A DNA stretch of 64,000 bases from Seriola aureovittata (GCF_021018895.1 NC_079366.1:25911270-25975269); one strand, 5' to 3'. Numbered from the stretch's first letter, positions 47,791 through 60,488 are shown. The notes: generated by a model not told the origin, from the letters alone. Numbers and translations are program-made.

Positions 47791-48826
47791 GACAGTTCAC
47801 AGTTTTTCATAAAGGGAAAAGAAAATAGTTTTCTATCGCTTCACACATACATACACATGCAATCACACTCTGCACTCTGGTGCACGCATGTATGTAAGTG
47901 TCCATATGCATGGAGGCATTGTGGGCATGCTGTCGAAACAAAGTTTGTTCTTAATATTTTCTGCATGCCCTTCTCTGTCTGGACTTAAAGCAGCATTTTG
48001 TATTCTGCTGACATCGTCCCACCCAGCAGAGATGGCTGGCGTTCAGAAGCAGAGACAGAGAGCAGAGCGGGAAACAGACAGAGGCAAAGAGGAAGGAGGA
48101 AAACTTTTTACCTTTGCTGATGGAGGACCTCTCCGAACCAGCTGAGCCTTCAGTCGCGGCGCACTTTTAACATCGCTATCAAAAAACAGAGAAAAGGGAG
48201 GGGAAGGGAACAGGAGGGGCGGGCGGAGACAGAGGGTGGTTAGAATGACAAAGGTGAGGAATATCTGAAAATCGTCTGGCGGCAGCACAGACTGACAGTC
48301 TGCCACATTAAAAGTCTGAAACAGGGGCAGCTTCGTAGGCTGCATCAGGAAAAAACCAGTGGAGTGGAAATTAAGTTTGGACTCAGCTTTTCCTTTCCCC
48401 CTGGTTACTGTGGTAAAGTGAAACTCGTTAAATAATAATAAAAATTGGATTTATATAACACAATTAATAGGACACCTCAAAGCTCTATGTGTGTCAGAGG
48501 GGGAGGAGAGATAGACTGGGAAATAGGACGCTGAAGAGGAACAAAAAGCGAGGGATTGTTGAAATAAGGGCTGTGTGAAGAGAAAACAGAGGGGGATTCC
48601 CATTAGAGAGACAGATGAAGGCACGGCTGAGGATGACAGCAACATCTGACAGTTGGCAAGTCAGTGATGGACAGTGAGGGAGAGATGGAGAGAAAGAGTT
48701 CTTATTTCCAAGGCTAATCCATGGCTCTGCCTCGTAGGAAAAACGCAATCTCATACGAAGAGAGTTTACAACCTTTTCCGTTTTCTCTGCCACATGATTG
48801 CTCATCCTCAACTATCGAGTCACTTG
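47791..48826. other. Non-coding with a purine-rich patch
   Basis: 48,045-48,245 is strongly G/A-rich on the plus strand and includes G runs (AGGGAGGGGAAGGGAACAGG) that could form a quadruplex. Nothing else recognised. Confidence 0.4.
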
Positions 48827-48828
48827 TC

Positions 48829-48876
<48 letters not shown>

Positions 48877-48889
48877 TGTGTGTGTGTGA
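48829..48889. repeat. (TG)n-(AG)n-(TG)n compound microsatellite
   Basis: A short TG tract, about sixteen AG units, then TG again. Confidence 0.95.
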
Positions 48890-51515
48890 AAGGCTGAAGG
48901 GATATAAAAAAATACTTCAATAATTCAGGTGGTGGATGAAACATTAAGAGTAAGCCTGCAATAACCCCTGAAAGAAAACTACCTGCTGTTAAGTGTTCGT
49001 ACTATTTTGTTCATCCCCCCGCCAAAACCAAAATATGACCAGTTCCTTGCAGCCAAGGCAATACAACAACACGACAAACTAGAGACTCAAAAAAGTAAAA
49101 GTACCACTTATTTGATTGAACACCTTGGACACATTTACATAACAAGCTTCTAGAACATATGATTAAATCCCTTCCCCGGTAGTTACCCTACCGATGTTAC
49201 GCCTGTCAGGGTTTCAGCTCTGAAACAGCAAATGTGCAGTTTCTAAAATATAAACACACGTCTTCGATATCACAAGTAAACAAAAGCAGGTTTCTCAATT
49301 CTGGCTGATGGATGAAAACCCTGTCTCCAGCTGACATTTTAATGTTTTCAGTGGATCCGTGTTAAAATAAAAAGCCAATAAAAAGGTCTGAAATACGCAC
49401 ATGAAGGCTGCATATGTGTTGTCATGCTAAAAGTTATATTCTCCCAGGAAAAAAGTCAGGAACATATCACAAGATATGTTAATAAACAAGCAACACTGCT
49501 CCTGTAAGGCAGTTATATAAAATATATTTGTACATGATTATTTAAATACAAAAATATAATTAAATGTTATTCGATCTATCCTATGGATTGGATAGAAGAA
49601 AACATGAGACAAGCACACATGTCACAGTTCTGCTTTGCTTTACTTTAACATGAGAACAGGACCTGGAGATGAGTAGTAAGCAATAAGTTTGGCAAACATA
49701 ACACTACCTGACACAACTTTGGCTGGAGCTGCTGGAGTGTAAATTCCCCCAGACCGAATAAAGGGCAGGACCGAGCTGATATCATTACATTGCAGTATCA
49801 TTACACAGTGGATGTTCCCGTGCTGAACAGGTATTTTCTTAACCTCACTACCCCACTAAATAAATTACTTAGCTAATGATGTAGCACTTGTCTTTGTAAA
49901 TAACATTAGGTTACCGACGAGCTGGTTAGCCCTGCATGTTAATGTAAGAACAGACAGACGCTATAATCCACTCCTCACATTTTTACTCTTGTGATCTTGG
50001 GTTAAAAAAAGACACCACCCTCTAAACTCTTCACCGCCGGCGCTACAGCTATGTGCACGCGGCTTTAACATGTTGGAAAATCCAAAGTTTGACAGGCCTG
50101 CTGTGCAGGGTTACAGTTGGTAAGATAATCGCTGCTCAGTGGAGGGTTTAGCGAACAGTTGCAGGACTGTTGAATAGAATTATGTAAGTTTATCTGCTGT
50201 TCATGATATTTTGTCTTTTCTGTTAAGTCTATTTAAGTCAGGCCTCATGATAATAAGTGTAATTTTATTCTCCTGCAAAACATTTCCAAATGCCAAATGT
50301 ATTTGCAGAATTATAAATTAGATTTGAAAATAATAATGTGAACTAAATATTCTGATTATCTACATTTTGTAGGATAATTCAGTGCAAATGGACTGAATGT
50401 TTATTTGGTGCATGTACTATTCTGACCAGTGTAATTTGGCAAAGCAAAGGTTGTCATTTGAGCAACACTGCGATTCCAAAGTCATGGAATTACCAGTTGT
50501 TAGTGCAGAACAGACATGTAAAAGTAAGAAGAAGTTAAATGAATGAAATGAATGTTAGATATAAATCTAACATCTATCTAAATCTCACGTCAGTTACACT
50601 TGGTGTTGAATAGTCCTCAGTTTTCCACTGTGTTATATTATCAGCTAAAGGTCCCTGCGTCCACCCTAAATTTGAGTGTGGAGGTTCAGTGCTGACCTTC
50701 TCTCAGCCTCTTTTATAAGCCTTTTAAAGCAAGTTATAAGAAGTGTTGTGTAACTGTAATGCAGTAAAGCAATATGATCACTTTTTTAAATATGCAATGA
50801 ATTATTCTGCAACAAAAGTCATGTGTTACGTCAATCATTACTTTACTTTTGTTACCCAGCTGCATCAGTGGTGCCAGCTAGCGCAGCCTCAGTACCTGCA
50901 TACAGCTCTGCAGGAGTCCTGACCTCAGAAGCTCAGCCGCACACCCTCCAACTCTAAACAAAACGAGGTGACTCCTGAATGTACTATATGTGTACCAGTC
51001 GCTAACATTAGCAATCCAGCCAAGCACACACAACAATTAAACAAGACAACTTTGTTATTACCTGGAGTCACATTTCTCCTCTAGAGACTAGCCAGGCTAA
51101 CCAAGGCCAGGCTAACTCAGCTCTAGAGCCAGAGAAAACTTCTTGGAGGGGCATCTGAGTTCCCCAAGCAAGCCACTTTTTTTGCCATTAAGATCATTAA
51201 AAACAATCATGGGAAATAATAAAAAATACTGTCAATATTTCCATTACAATTGTATTTGCAATTTAGCAACCACACTTACATTTCAAACATTCAGAATGGC
51301 CTCGTTACATAGTAAATCACATCGCTGCGCATCCTGGTGTAGGAAGAAACTAAAGATAACTTTGCCTTTTAAATGCTGCTGTTGGTCTGAGTCAAATCTA
51401 CATAGAGTACGAGTCGAGATGCAAACATATCGGATCTTTGAAAGGAAAAGGTTCAAGTACTCCAGCATTTAATGGTCTGTGGTACAGCATCAGTGTTTTT
51501 ACTGAGCTGAGACTT
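48890..51515. other. Non-coding, nothing recognised
   Basis: A 2.6-kb stretch without a supported exon, RNA or transposable element. A short inverted motif pair (CTCTAGAGACTAGCC and GCTCTAGAGC) lies at 51,082-51,128. Confidence 0.4.
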
Positions 51516-51579
51516 TGTCCTTTCAATGCACAGACTAAATACATATTTAGAGGATTCCACCAGGTCAGGCTCCGCTTGA

Positions 51580-51680
51580 GACTTGAATATTTTTACTTTC
51601 AACTTTCCAATCAAGTCAAGTCTTTAGGGAGTCAAGTGCCAGAGCAGGCTTAAGTCTCAAGTCAAAGTCTACAGTCTCTG
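51580..51680. repeat. Degenerate AAGTC-type repeat
   Basis: Recurrent CAAGTC, AGTCAAGTC, AAGTCTCAAGTC and CAAAGTC motifs in 100 bp resemble a short-period fish repeat. Confidence 0.35.
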
Positions 51681-52014
51681 TCTCTGCTTTCAACTAAACC
51701 TCTGACATCTACTGCTACTGCACAATCAACAAACATACAGCAACACACACACACTCATCCACACACAGCAGCTATGCTTTTTTTTTTATTAGCAAGAGCT
51801 GTTTGAGCTTGAGGAAATAAAGATGGACAGAACCAACAAGGGGAAGAGAGACGGAACGAGGAAGAAAGGGATGCTGGAAAACGAGAGGAGGCCTGTGTTG
51901 TAAGGGTGGAATAGGTAAACGAGCAGACTGTTACAGATGAATAGCTGTTGATTGTAACTGACAGCTGAATCGTACTGCTAACACGTGTAATGATTCTGAC
52001 CCGCGTGCACAGGC

Positions 52015-52051
<37 letters not shown>
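52015..52051. repeat. (TG)n microsatellite
   Basis: About eighteen TG units ending in GCGCGG. Confidence 0.95.
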
Positions 52052-52053
<2 letters not shown>

Positions 52054-52201
52054 GTCCTATGAGCCTGCTGGACAGAACAAACAGTCAGACATTCAGTCAA
52101 CATCCCTGAGCTCCCGAGCTCTGATCTCTACTGCAGAGATCAGTTTCTCATCACAAACATCACAAACGCTCTGTAATCACTGCAGGCGGTGAACACAAAC
52201 T

Positions 52202-52202
<1 letters not shown>

Positions 52203-52261
<59 letters not shown>

Positions 52262-52262
52262 G
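52203..52262. repeat. (CA)n microsatellite
   Basis: About 29 CA units with one AAA interruption. Confidence 0.95.
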
Positions 52263-52601
52263 TACTGTACCATCAACCAAGAAGGCAGTTTTGTCGTGGA
52301 AGTTGTTTTTGGCTTTAGCCCACTTACCCATTATCTACCTCATTTGACATTAGAAAACTCAATGAAAACACAAAGGAAAATCATTCAGGTGAAGCAGCAT
52401 GAAGCAGAGGAGGAAACGGAGAGGGCTGGTAGGTTCAGTAGAAAAAGAAAGAAAAAAACAAAGAGGAAAACACAAGTGGAGAGATGGATGAGGAGCCTGC
52501 AGAAAAACAAAGAACTAAAAACTGAGGCTCTGATGCATTACTGCTGGCAAATTAGCTAACTACTACTGAACTGTCACACAAACACACACTCACACACAAC
52601 A

Positions 52602-52627
52602 CAGAGAGAGAGAGAGAGAGAGAGAGA
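52602..52627. repeat. (AG)n microsatellite
   Basis: About thirteen AG units, flanked by CACA-rich sequence. Confidence 0.9.
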
Positions 52628-53237
52628 AACAAACACACACAGCGCTCTTTAGCTATTCCTTATGCATCAGCAGTGCGTTTGCTCCTCTGTAGTCCCCTTG
52701 ACTGCGAATGGAGAGGACAGCAGAGAGAGGAGCTGGGTGTTTATTGTTATCCTCGCAGACTAGTGTCTGTAAAGGCTAAAAACACGGTGACCAGTGAGCC
52801 CAGGAGCAGTGTGAGTGAGTCAGACTCAGCTGGTCTCCATCAGTGGGAGGTCTGCAGTGTGGGATATCTGATTTGTTGAGGAAAAAAAAAAAAGAAAAAA
52901 AGAAAAGAAAAAAATATCTAGTTGGCCTCAGGCAAGCTCAGGGCGCACCGAGCCGGTCACAGCGGCCTCAGTCTGCATTTTCTGAATGTCATCTCTCCTG
53001 ACTAAGCAACAGAAGTGTTGTATGTGTAATTTACCGTATGATATATGTTTCATGTATGTGCTGTTTTAATATGTGAACAACAACATAAGGTTAAGTGAGA
53101 AGGTGGATGAAATATAAGCTATGCTCTCAGATCAGAATGAAATGTTTAACCCATGTTTAATGTGAAAGATGTTATTTGTGATCGAGCCCACGGAGAATTC
53201 CACTGAGCTCTGCAGTTCCCTTCTAGCTTCGCCTCTG
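52628..53237. other. Non-coding, A-rich patch
   Basis: An A-rich, G-interrupted run lies at 52,880-52,915. Nothing else recognised. Confidence 0.4.
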
Positions 53238-53735
53238 ATTCAGGGGCCGCATCCTTCGGACGACGCAGTCGACAAAGGAGTGGCCCTTTGTAGCCGCCAT
53301 AGACCACGAAGGCCAGGTATGGCCTACGGAGGACTGTCGCTATGCGTCACCAGCTGTGTCCACCTTTACCGTTGCGTCATGCAGCTCCTGTCGCCTAGCA
53401 ACCTTGACAACACGTAACTTTTTTTCACAAAAATTTGAGGTTTTAAAGTCCTTGGTTTTAACAGTCGTACCATATACTTATGTTTAAAAGTGTAATCCTC
53501 AGGCTCTCTGTCAGTGTTGTTTGCTGCCATATTATTTTCATTAACAGGGTGCAATGAATGTTGGGATAGGTTAGTCCACGAAGGATCCGCCCGTTGGCGC
53601 CTTTTGTTGCCATGGAAAAGAAAGCCGCATTTCTCGGCCGCATTTGTAAGAGCCTTTGCAATGGGACAGCTTAGTCGTGCCGCTGTGACGCCATCGGTGT
53701 TCAGATGCAGCCTCAGAAGGATGCGGCCCCTGAAT
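53238..53735. mobile_element. GC-rich inverted-repeat DNA element
   Basis: The termini are a perfect 20-bp inverted repeat: ATTCAGGGGCCGCATCCTTC at 53,238-53,257 and its reverse complement at 53,716-53,735. The 498-bp interior is CpG-rich for this window and has no transposase. No flanking direct duplication is obvious. The frames of 118-125 codons inside it are not called. Confidence 0.85.
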
Positions 53736-54224
53736 TGGGACACAGCTATTGTTTTGGTTTTACAGCCCCCAACTTTACTGTTTTGGTTCAGTGGTTTGGT
53801 TCACCCTCACAGCTCAAGGAAGGTGAGTAAGCGAGCAGCTGGACAACATTGTGGAGCATGTGTACCCTGAGGTAGTCAGTGAAGACCAAACCAGAGCTAC
53901 AAGCGTGAATATTGGACTTGGACATTCATCATGAAGCCAGAAACATGACAAATGTTGCTCCATGTCTGTTGGATGTGTAAACAAACCGCTGTTTACTTAT
54001 ACGTTCACCGTAACAACTTTAAAAGGTGATAATACGTCAGTGTTGTGTTTGAGTGGCCACTTATTCATGCACATGCATAAGCAGAGCGTGAATCTTGTTG
54101 TGCAGCTCCACCACCTCTTCCTCCACTTAAAAATCCGAGCATGACTTCATTCGTCTTTGCTGTCAAGCAGAAACCTGTTCGTATTAAGGCTGTGAGTTTG
54201 GTCTCAGGAGTGTTCGACAGTCTA
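53736..54224. other. Non-coding, nothing recognised
   Basis: No exon or repeat recognised. Confidence 0.35.
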
Positions 54225-54600
54225 CAGGACTGTTAATGAATGCACAGGCTCAAACCTGCTCTGTGGGACATCAAAGGACTCTCCCACGGTATTACAGATT
54301 ACTTCTGTGCCTGTGTGGACACTTAAGATTCCCACAGAAAAGTGTTTTCCAAAGGACAAACTCTGGACGACAAAAGCCATCAAATCCCTTCTAAATAGAA
54401 AGAAGAGAGCTCTCAGGGCCTTGGGACAAGGAGGAAGTTAAGTCTGTCCAGGGGGAGCCAAAGAGGAGAATGGAGGATGGGAAGAACACCTACCAGGAGA
54501 GGACAGAGTGCAATATACAGCAACAACAGTCTGAAGGAGGCGTGGAGAGCGCTGAGAACAATCGAGCAGGCAGCCAGGCCAAACCCAGAGAGGAACAAGT
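54225..54600 (+). pseudogene. Rex1/jockey-like LINE ORF2 remnant
   Basis: Intact relatives encode an endonuclease and reverse transcriptase that copy the element into new sites. Three consecutive pieces in different frames match the linker between these domains: HGITDYFCACVD (about 54,277), TTKAIKSLLNRKKRAL (54,370-54,417), and DKEEVKSVQ with KNTYQ then NNSLKEAWRALRTI (to about 54,565). Frameshifts and a stop separate them. The catalytic parts are absent, so this is a short dead fragment. The clade is a judgement from remembered family appearance. Confidence 0.6.
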
Positions 54601-54784
54601 GGACTGCTGTCAGGGCAAACAGCTGGGCTGTAAAACTTTCATGCAGACAAGGAGCTACCACCTGGAGCTGATGATCCTTCCCATCCCGCAGCCACATGAA
54701 TGGACTTTAACACAACAGAGTATCAGTGTCCAAACAAGTCCTCCAACTTCAACGAACCGATCATAGATTGTATATTAAAAAAAT

Positions 54785-55210
54785 AGTAGTCGACTCCGGG
54801 TCTGGAAAATGAAGTGAGGAAGTGACTTAAACCTGCATTCTATCTAACGACCATTAGGGGGCGACTCCACTGGTTGCAAACAACCATGTAGGTCACTTCT
54901 CCCTACATTTGGATAAGAACCATTGTCGGCATTGTAACAATAGTAATCACTCAGCTGAAGTTGTAGTAGTCCCGGTTTGGTTCAGCTCAGGCATGAAAAC
55001 TACTTGGTTAAGGTTAGAGGTTGAGAACGTTTGTTGTCATGGTCACAAAAATAAACACGCTGTTAAGGTTGTGGATAAAAGAAAAGTCATCCATCAGGTT
55101 CACACAGGAAATTAACAGTGATCTCCTGTGTGTTTTTTTTTTTCTTTTCTCAAACCATCCATCCACTCCAGCCTCCTCCTTTGCCCCCATCATAATTACT
55201 ACAGACACTA
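54785..55210. mobile_element. Composite of two degenerate teleost repeats
   Basis: 54,785-54,945 holds ATTAGGGGGCGACTCCACTG and GATAAGAACCATTGTCGGCA, phrases common in fish repeats. 54,975-55,180 holds AACTACTTGGTTAAGGTTAG, GTTAAGGTTGTGGATAAAAG and ACCATCCATCCACTCCA, which match 62,390-62,470 in reverse orientation. Confidence 0.5.
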
Positions 55211-55538
55211 AAGGTCGTCTGACACAGACTGCCTGTGGGGCCGCTTTTTTACACAAGAGCAGACTCTCAAATTAATTGTGAGTAGGTTTTTATCATCGAA
55301 AGAAAGAAAAACATGCCTTTCGACACGTCACAAACGCTTCTTTAGCCTGCAAGCCTCTGAGTGGGCGGACTGACAGCTGAGCGGGCAGGGACACGGACAC
55401 ACAAATGTAAATGAACTAGCACTGGTAATTGCAGCTTACAAGTCAGAGACAGGCAGCATTTTGTCAGCGATGGCGTACAGTGGTGAAGTGGGAGGAGCTA
55501 TTTCAGGCATCAAAGATTTTCATGAATATTCTGTATGT
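55211..55538. other. Non-coding, nothing recognised
   Basis: No exon or repeat recognised. Confidence 0.35.
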
Positions 55539-55768
55539 CAGTGCCTCTCAAACCTTTTCACATGAAGGAGCCTAAACTGACACGAATTACATCCACCTCT
55601 GATAAGATTTTTTACTTGTAGATGTTTTATTACAGAAAGCGTTTGAAACCCACGACCAAAAGAGTCATATATTCTGTCATTGTGTTACTCAGGGATGGAA
55701 TTAAAGTGAAACTAAATTATACCCCCTTTGGCTGGGGACCCAGAAGAGCCCCACTGTGGGAACCACTG
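55539..55768. mobile_element. hAT-like non-autonomous element
   Basis: The left end CAGTGCCTCTCAAACCTTTT and the right end CCCACTGTGGGAACCACTG are inverted repeats of the CAGTGGTTCCCA type. About 230 bp with no transposase. Related in its ends to 13,490-13,730, but the interiors differ. Confidence 0.65.
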
Positions 55769-56752
55769 CTGTGGGTGACTGGCAGCAGGAGCAGTTCTAA
55801 AGCTTGGATGGGCATTAAACCGCTCTGGGTGTATCATCAGTACAAAGGATGAGAAACTGCGCTATAAAATATCTAAAAGTTCACGTGTCGGCGACATTAC
55901 AAGCTTGTGTGAGTGGAGAAATCAACTACGACTCTCAAGGAGCATTTTGTTGTCCAATCACTGACCTTAAATCTGTGTTGTAGGTTATGTGCTGCTCACA
56001 GCAAACTGAAGAGAAACATTTGTAGAAACTACATCGGTTCACGTGTGGATTCTTTATCTAATGTGGATGAAATCAGCAATTATACACGATTTTCTTTGTT
56101 GTTGTTGTTGTTGTTGTTTCTAGTTGCCGTGACAAAGCACCATAGCAGTGGCTGAGGCTGATGAATCTATAATATGTTGAGGAGCTAATTTGAATAACAC
56201 TTTGAAAATGGGACATACAGTGTTAAAGGAATACTTAATAACTTCGCACTGACCCAAATCTAAACACCAATGTCAACATTTGCGGGTTAGGGTTATTTGT
56301 TCCAAATACATCAGCTGACTCTTTTCCAGGCAGCACAATGACGTTGGCAGTGAACTTTCTCCCTGGTGAATGATTGTTTGGTAGCTTATTTCCGTGCCTG
56401 TACATAAAAAGATCACAGTAGTTGGCGAGTTAGTGTGGGCTGCAGCACAAAGCTTGTGGCAGTATTTGTGTCACTGCTGTTGTCTAGTTGTTAGTCTCGT
56501 CACTGTCTGTCATTCACAGAAAAGTAATATTGACTGGATTTATGCAATGCATTTAAAACTGGTGTATCCACAAACAGTCGGCACAATCACGACACCAGAA
56601 AATATAAAATATCAATTTCTTTCATTAGAGTAGTCTACAGGTTTTTTGTAATCTTATCTAAAAGGAGATCTGTACACTGTAGTGGGAAAAAAACATTGCT
56701 TTAATTTCAGTTTGACTTTAATATAAAATACAGTTAGAGCTGAGAGATCATA
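55769..56752. other. Non-coding with (TTG)n
   Basis: A (TTG)8 trinucleotide repeat lies at 56,095-56,119. No gene. Confidence 0.4.
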
Positions 56753-57180
56753 ATTGAACTCCCTCCGTTATGAAGCAAAGCGTAATTATTCTTTGTCATT
56801 ACTCCCAGCATGCTCTGCTGGGTCTTTCCCTGTCTGGCAGGGTGTCAAACCCGCTTCCCCGCATCGCCTGCTGGTGTTTTGCCAGGTGCGGAGCCAATCT
56901 CTCCTCCAAACAAATGAAAATGGATTCAGAGGCGGCTGCAGATACAAACCCCACAAATCAGAGCTCACATTCCTCCCGTCTAGCTGCTCACATAGTCACT
57001 GGGGGGAAAAAAACCCAAAACACATTTTTCCATTTCCTGCTTTTAGCAGCACTCGCAGATACAAAGACGTGCACGTGGTCTGGTCAGCGATCGGCTGTTG
57101 CACACTGTGCAAAGCTATGAGGCATTACTGCCGCAAGCATCCACAGGATAACACACAAACACACGCATGATAACACACTG
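56753..57180. other. Non-coding, nothing firm
   Basis: Two overlapping plus-strand frames (138 and 116 codons) occur in different phases over this stretch. Neither shows a domain, so neither is called. Confidence 0.35.
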
Positions 57181-57184
57181 CTTG

Positions 57185-57290
57185 AAAGCTGAATGCTGAT
57201 TTGCTAATGAGCTGTCATGGAGACAGATACTGCCATTTAATTGGCTGGTAAAGGAGGCAATTAGAATTCAGTGCATAGATGCATAGACCA
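57185..57290. promoter_or_regulatory. Candidate conserved non-coding element
   Basis: TTTGCTAATGAGCTGTCATG, then GCCATTTAATTGGCTGGTAA and GGCAATTAGAATTC, form a repeat-free cluster of homeodomain-type cores (TAATTG, AATTAG, CTAATGAG) with a TGTCA site. It looks like a vertebrate enhancer core; conservation is untested. Confidence 0.3.
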
Positions 57291-57450
57291 GAGACGGAGA
57301 GGCTAGGAGCTGGGGTGATGGTTTCTATGCATTATCTGTGAGAGTGTGGGCTTCAAAGAAACACATGTCAGGAGACCGCTGGCATGTCACTCACTTCTTT
57401 AAATTATTTATCCTGATGATCCTATTTAACTGCTCCATGATCTGCTGCTC

Positions 57451-57477
57451 AGTGTGTGTGTGTGTCTGTGTGTGTGT
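57451..57477. repeat. (TG)n microsatellite
   Basis: Imperfect TG repeat with one TC interruption. Confidence 0.85.
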
Positions 57478-57865
57478 ACATACAGTAGGTGTGTGTCACG
57501 CTGTGTGCAGTGCATCTCTTTTTCTTTCTCTGCTTCACCGGTTTTCATTTCATTGATCCTCGCTCTCTCTCAAACTCAAACTAGCTTTATAACTTCAATG
57601 ATTAAAGGTAAACAATCGTTCTTTGAACAAATTTGAGGTCCTTTTATACAGTGTACAGAAAATGTTGATTTAAGTAACACAATATGATGAACACGGCGGG
57701 TGAGTTGTAAATACAGGTCCAGATGTGGCCCTCTGCAGAAACTCCTTTTCTTATATGATTGTTCTGCTTCCTTTGAATGTGTCTTTTCTATTTGACTTTG
57801 ATGAACAAACAAAAAGGAGAGAAAAAAGGCAAACTTTAAAAAATATATTTAAATTTATTCTTATG

Positions 57866-57869
<4 letters not shown>

Positions 57870-57909
<40 letters not shown>
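57870..57909. repeat. (TA)n microsatellite
   Basis: About twenty AT units, self-complementary and able to extrude as a cruciform. Confidence 0.95.
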
Positions 57910-57915
<6 letters not shown>

Positions 57916-59115
57916 CACACAGTATATTTATATTATGTGTTTTGTTATTATTGTTCTCCAGATATACATCATATGAGGTGAAGCCTGTGACTTCTCCCTC
58001 GAACTGGATGTGAGTATTTCGATTGCTTTTTGTTGGAGGTTAATAAAGATATTGATGGAAAAACAATTCAGAATGTGAGAACAATGAGAGGGGATGGCAT
58101 CGTCACGATATGCTACATGAAACCACACACATATATACTATAAGTATATTACCATATGGAAAAACAACCCATTGCAAACGAACCATTAAAAAAATCGTAT
58201 AAAAGTAAGGACTGTGGAAGAAAGGGGATAAAATAACTTCCTTCAGCCTTTGACATTCAGATCAATCTTGACACAAATCACATTGAGCTTTGTTTTGTTT
58301 TGTTTTGTTTTATCTGACAGTTCGTCAAATTCTCATTTGAGTTTTATGTTAGTGAAGAACTTGGTTGTTGTGTCTTCAAACAGGGTGAGGTCTGCGTTTA
58401 CCACTGCTCTGGGTTGCCAGGTTTGTCTCTGTCCATCACTTTTAATAATCTCAAGTTGTGGACTTGTCGTCTGTATTTAGTTTGTGTGTGTTTGTGTGTT
58501 CTAGTGTTGTCTTTGAAGGGCTAAATAGAATTGAACTTGACTTTGAGTTCTGGTAGTAAAAGTCCAGTGATTGATGTACTTTTCTTTGGCAGTAATCTTT
58601 CTCTCTCTCTCAATTTCTCTCTCTCTTTTCTTTCTATTTATCTTGCATATGAAAACCTCTAGCCTCATGCATAATTTCTCTGGACATTTCTGTGTACGTG
58701 TGTGTGTTAGTGTGTTGCTGTGTTTGTTTTTCTTCATGTTTGTGCATGTACAGTATGTGTGTGTGTGTGTGTGTGCATGGTGTCTTGTATGAGCCAGTGA
58801 GTAGTAAGTATGGATCAGTGACCTTCGCACTGTTACATTTTTAAAAACAGGCCGTGAATAATAGATTAAGTTGGAATAAAACAGCCAAGGATGAAATATG
58901 AATTAAAATAATCTGAATTACAGAGACGGGGGCCAAGGGAGGGAGAGGAGGGAGGTGGGTGAGTGTGAGCGTGGGGAGGTGGGGATGGAAGGAAAAAGGA
59001 ATCGACAGATCTCAAAGAGAATGGACAAGTACATGTAGATGAATGACACTACAGAGGATTGTTATTTATGACAGCACGAGGCTCGGCTATTATATTATGT
59101 ACAGGCTAACATCAT
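57910..59115. other. Non-coding with simple repeats and G-rich patch
   Basis: (TC)n-rich at 58,600-58,628, (TG)n at 58,756-58,775, and a G-run cluster at 58,927-58,988 (GGGGG, GGG, GGG, GGG, GGG, GGGG, GGGG) with quadruplex potential. No exon. Confidence 0.45.
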
Positions 59116-59117
59116 AA

Positions 59118-59330
59118 GTTAAAGCGATACTTCACCGAAATAAACATCTGCACACCTGACTCTTTACAGACTATTGATTATTGTGATTGAGCATCTTGTT
59201 ATATTTGGAAAGAGACATCACTGTTGTACTTATTAAATGTAACTCTGTGCTGCTCTGAGCATCACCAGATGTCACGGTGCTCCAGCTAGTGTCTCTAAAT
59301 GTTGGCAGATCACATACACACACTTATTTT
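59118..59330 (+). mobile_element. Small DNA element, left-end fragment
   Basis: Begins GTTAAAGCGATACTTCACCG, a start seen on fish non-autonomous DNA elements. No right terminus was found. Confidence 0.3.
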
Positions 59331-59814
59331 GAAAAGCCGAAAACTAAATTGAAAACAAACAATTTACCTCTCCTGATTAAAATCAGCTGAAAATGACTCT
59401 CCTCTGGGGGAGACTTGAGACTCCTCTCGTAATGAATTTGTCCAGATTAAACGACAAACACAACCACAAAAGAAATGCAATTTTTATTCTTTATGCATCA
59501 GCAGCCACCAGAAACACACTCCAACAGGCCTAGCAGCTGAAAAGTGCTATCAAATAAAACAGAAAAAACAGCAACAACAAAAAAAAAAAGTTCAATTTAC
59601 ATCCAATCCAATGGAGTTGTAATCCTTTTCTGTTTGTCTACCTTTCAGTTCAGTTCTTATGTTGGTTTAATGAAGTGGACGGAAAACAAATAAAGGTTTT
59701 CCTTTATTCAGCTGGAAAGCTGCACAACTTCTCCTCCTGTAGATCTTATAAAACGTGAGCTACGGGCGACATGGAACCTCCTACTGCAGAAAACACATGG
59801 TTCACGGTTCAATA
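59331..59814. other. Non-coding, nothing recognised
   Basis: No feature recognised beyond an A run at about 59,579. Confidence 0.35.
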
Positions 59815-59817
59815 TAT

Positions 59818-60345
59818 TTTACATGTGCATTTACTCATTTAACAGACACTTTTATCCAAAGCTACTCACAAGTGAGGGACATCACTAAAGCTTCGGTGCA
59901 GTATAGGAGGCCTTGGTACTAAGTTCTAAATTTACTAGATATGTGCAAGAGATCAAGTAAAGAAGTGCATTGAAAGAGAATAGTAAGTGCTAGTTGGGCA
60001 TGTCAGGGTGTTAGAGGAGTTAGGAGGAGAGGTGCTCTCAGAAGAGATGAGTCTTCAAGAGATTCTTGAAGATAGAGAGAGACAACCCTGCTCTGATAGC
60101 GTGCAGTAGCTTGTTCCACCATCGAGACACCACAGAGGAGAACAGTCTGGACTAAGATTGTGTTGTGTGCAGGGACAGCAATGCCAGACAACATTCCTTG
60201 GAGGGACCCAGAGGCCCGAGATGGCACATAAGGCTGTATGATTGAGTTCAGGTAGACGGTGCAGACCCAGAAGTCACTCTGAAGGCAGCATTAGTGACTT
60301 GAATTGTGACTGGGGCGACCCTGGGTAGCCAGTGGAGAGCAATTA
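59818..60345 (-). mobile_element. L2-type LINE, 5'-truncated 3' end
   Basis: Read on the minus strand, the last part of ORF2 is visible in broken frames: SRWWNKL (60,108-60,128) and KNLLKTHLF (60,041-60,067) followed by a stop, the usual C-terminal text of L2/CR1-group LINEs. The 3' UTR ends in AGCTTTGGATAAAAGTGTCT then GTTAAATGAGTAAATG, the characteristic fish L2 tail. About 530 bp remain of an element of several kb, so it is dead on arrival. The 74-codon frame at 60,003-60,227 is an out-of-frame shadow. Confidence 0.8.
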
Positions 60346-60488
60346 TCAGCGGAGAAAAAAAATGGGAACAAATAAGTTTCACTTTCTAAGCAAGAAAACT
60401 TTTCGAAGCGACTCTATCAGAGTAGTATGAAACGCCCACAGTTCAGCACGACCCTGTGGCCTCTATGGCCTCTGCCTTCTCTTTTACT

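Noticed and set aside
53366..53870. 118-125-codon ORFs on both strands
   Set aside because: They lie largely inside the non-autonomous inverted-repeat element at 53,238-53,735 and show no transposase motif.
56754..57170. 138-codon ORF
   Set aside because: An overlapping 116-codon frame in another phase is equally good, and no domain or splice context supports either.
60003..60227. 74-codon minus-strand ORF
   Set aside because: It is an out-of-frame shadow of the L2 LINE ORF2 end; the true text is split over frames.
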